DNA of 64,000 bases from Anaerolineae bacterium. Lineage in GTDB: Bacteria; Chloroflexota; Anaerolineae; Promineifilales; Promineifilaceae. Each line of letters opens with the position of its first letter. The first letter of the stretch is position 1. The notes below the pieces were generated by a model. That model was not told the DNA's origin. It did no database searches and was given only the letters and a program-made list of their open reading frames with translations. This document shows positions 62,318-64,000 of the stretch, one piece after another. A program made the translations under genes and the position numbers. Where the stretch lies: positions 496,001 through 560,000 of the forward strand of contig JAMLHW010000002.1 of NCBI GenBank assembly GCA_023954475.1. The letters run 5' to 3'.

Positions 62318-63256
62318 CTATTGATTACTCTGCTCTTCTTGCCAGTCAAACGATTCTGGGCCACCGGGCACACCACGTAAAGACTCAACCATACCGGGGC
62401 GACCTTGCTTGACATACTCAATCGGATCGGTAGATTTCATCGGTTTTACATCTGGTAGTTCAATACCCGTATCATAAATCTTGACCGCAACCGGCCATGA
62501 ATAATTAGCCGTCAAATCTTTCAGGCTTGTTTGTCCGCCTTGGGGGCAATTGGAAACGACAACCGTCAAATCCTGTTGAGCAATCAGTTCGACGTAATCG
62601 CCACGACGAAAACAACCGCCAGATGTGCCATAATTCATAATCGGCACCCCATCTTCCAGTATCCAATAAGTTGGTTGGAAAATGCAGAACACTTCACCAT
62701 GACGATGCCCATACATGAGCCGTTCGCCACCAATTTCATTCAAAGCTTTCAGGAAGTTAGAGTTACAAGAGTTAGGATTGACAATACCCAAACCTGCTTC
62801 TAGCTGCCCTTCATTACAACGATGGTTGTTGTAGTTAAACATATGTTTGCCACCAGGACCCATCTTCTTTTTCAATGCCTCATAATTAACCGTGTCGCGA
62901 ATAATGGTCGCCATCGGTCGCCAAAAAGGCGTTGTCGAAAAGAAGGTGTAGCCCTCACGTGGAACAGGCCCTTGGAAAGTGGCCGTATGGTATTGGGACA
63001 TCGATTCATATAAGGGATTGCGTTGGTTGAGCATCATAATATCAAGAATCTGGTTGCCATCTTTTAACTCAAAACGGAACGATTGCCCTTTATTGACGTT
63101 GAACCAAATGCCGTCAAATGGTTTTGTTTCCAGCTCTTTAACGAGGGTAAACTCCCCTGCTTTTTGCTTAGGCAATGCACGCTCGTACACATCACCGACC
63201 CGATCAAAAAATACATGTGCTTTTTCTGCAACAATATCGTAATTATCGTTCGTCAT
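62318..63256 (-). CDS. DUF1989 (urea carboxylase-associated) family protein
   Basis: About 312 residues of the DUF1989 family, often linked to urea or guanidino-compound metabolism. The segments FDGIWFNVNKGQSFRFELKDG, QYHTATFQGPVPREGY and TSGGCFRRGDYVELIAQQDL are typical in style. Function is not established; Cys and His positions suggest a metal or a redox site. The ATG at 63256 is preceded by GAGGTGAG, so it is preferred over the GTG at 63268. The amidinotransferase pseudogene lies 58 bp upstream in the same direction, which suggests a shared guanidino-compound pathway. Confidence 0.8.
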   Translation of the reverse strand: MTNDNYDIVAEKAHVFFDRVGDVYERALPKQKAGEFTLVKELETKPFDGIWFNVNKGQSFRFELKDGNQILDIMMLNQRNPLYESMSQYHTATFQGPVPREGYTFFSTTPFWRPMATIIRDTVNYEALKKKMGPGGKHMFNYNNHRCNEGQLEAGLGIVNPNSCNSNFLKALNEIGGERLMYGHRHGEVFCIFQPTYWILEDGVPIMNYGTSGGCFRRGDYVELIAQQDLTVVVSNCPQGGQTSLKDLTANYSWPVAVKIYDTGIELPDVKPMKSTDPIEYVKQGRPGMVESLRGVPGGPESFDWQEEQSNQ

Positions 63257-63314
63257 GATAGTTCTCACCTCGTTTTATCCTTTAAACCATCTGTTTGTAT
63301 ATTGTCGGTCTTTA

Positions 63315-64000
63315 TCAGTGCAATTCACTTTCACGCACGAGTGGATGGTGCGAACAGCGGAAAGAGCCACCCCAAAGCGAAACCGTATCATACAGAATGG
63401 TATAGACTGTTTGTCCGTGATTTACCAAGGCTTCAGCCACCTGTTCATGTTCTTCCGCACAAATGTAGGTTTGCTCATCGAAAACCAGACCATTACAGGC
63501 GAGTTTGATGATGTCCTCAACGGTGACATCGATTAGATCCAGCCGTCTAGAAAATCGGGCAACCCACATCAACAAAAGCTTCGCGGCAGACAATTGCCAG
63601 ACCGGGGCGAGGCAGGCTCAGAACCACGTCCAGGTGCAAAAAGCCGCGTTTTAACGCAATAGGATGCACGCGATACGCTGGCCCTAAAAGCGTTGCAGCC
63701 ATTGGATACCGGCCATATTCGAGGCATGGCCTGAAACGCCCGCATAAATATCGCGCCCGGCCAACAGTACATCGCCACCTTCCAGGAATGGGCCAGGACC
63801 ATAACCCATCGTGCCGCGTTCGGGGATAGGCTGTGGCATGGAAACCCAGTTAGCATTGCTGTTGACCAGCCGCTCTTCGATGGCGTGGCGAATGCCGAAC
63901 CGTTCTTTACGTCGTTCAAACTCGCGCATTGAGGTCTCTATGACATTGTTGCCAATAACCAGAAGAGGATCACGGGTGAAACATTGCTGTACGCCTTCTT
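63315..64000 (-). pseudogene. Amidinotransferase / arginine deiminase-superfamily gene broken by frameshifts
   Basis: A leftward gene entering from the right edge. Piece 1 (64000 to about 63690) reads CFTRDPLLVIGNNVIE, then MPQPIPERGTMGYGPGP and FLEGGDVLLAGRDIYAG, including the catalytic Asp of EGGD. It stops at TTTTAG after IQWLQRF, but the next frame continues LGPAYRVHPIALKRGFLHLD and VVLSLPRPGLAIVCREAFVD, and a third frame gives DLIDVTVEDIIKLACNGLV and ends GGSFRCSHHPLVRE, where Cys is the nucleophile. At least three indels (near 63690, 63572 and 63545) are needed. It is either a real pseudogene or a patch of indel errors. Confidence 0.75.

Overview
The window reads as about 64 kb of chromosome from a free-living bacterium, most probably a member of the Chloroflexota (Anaerolineae/Caldilineae-like). 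That is an inference from gene content: DUF3662/FHA proteins, a DtxR-FeoA fusion, PA14-SH3 secreted proteins, a UMF1-type transporter, a T-box serS leader, SelB with a selenocysteine-containing SelD, and a GH13_18 phosphorylase beside a GT4 enzyme. Coding density is high and many neighbours overlap by 4-11 bp. The most striking global property is an iterated palindrome, TCGGCCGA (commonest form TTCGGCCGAA). I count about 100 copies by eye, roughly one per 600 bp, mostly inside genes. It is missing from two stretches that look acquired (about 22.84-27.53 kb and 60.1-64.0 kb).

Layout. 0-1.5 kb: feoB (cut by the window edge) and a membrane-anchored DtxR-FeoA regulator with a candidate operator. 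1.5-10.2 kb: secreted nuclease, M32 carboxypeptidase, two FHA proteins with a methyltransferase, selD (start at 6239 with an in-frame UGA at codon 17), a conserved protein of unknown function and an M24 aminopeptidase. 10.2-21.1 kb: glycosyltransferase, transaldolase, rpiB, secreted beta-propeller-like protein, MobA-like nucleotidyltransferase, acetyl-CoA synthetase, two tandem PA14-SH3 proteins and an aminotransferase. 21.2-26.9 kb is an accessory island: higBA toxin-antitoxin, a PfkB kinase, a lipoprotein gene flanked by two attC-like sites (a CALIN-like gene cassette with no integron integrase), an IS91-like element with its own tyrosine recombinase, and a dyad-rich non-coding patch. 26.9-36.2 kb: flippase and glycosyltransferases, a coiled-coil protein, selB, a FemAB-like acyltransferase and another glycosyltransferase. 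36.2-38.0 kb: serS with a T-box leader and a strong promoter. 38.0-43.3 kb: a leftward run of SDR, UMF1-type transporter, zinc dehydrogenase and ThDP enzyme.

44-59 kb holds the most coherent system. A leftward operon encodes a LacI regulator, a four-gene carbohydrate ABC importer, a GH38 MngB-like hydrolase, glycerate 2-kinase and a GH13_18 glucosylglycerate-phosphorylase-like enzyme, followed by a GT4 glycosyltransferase. Hydrolysis or phosphorolysis of mannosylglycerate and glucosylglycerate both release glycerate, which the kinase would pass to glycolysis. I therefore propose a scavenging pathway for glycerate-based compatible solutes. Two identical 18-bp palindromes upstream of the lacI gene are the likely operators. 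The MalF-like permease carries two SH3-like repeats in its first external loop, where MalF-type proteins contact the binding protein.

59-64 kb: an SDR with an altered YxxxK motif, a GNAT protein, a GFA-family zinc protein, an AI-2E-family membrane protein beside a hairpin resembling an IS200/IS605 end, a DUF1989 protein, and an amidinotransferase gene broken by several frameshifts at the right edge. Selenocysteine decoding is supported twice (selD with UGA, selB), but selA and tRNA-Sec are not in the window. I found no rRNA, tRNA or CRISPR array.
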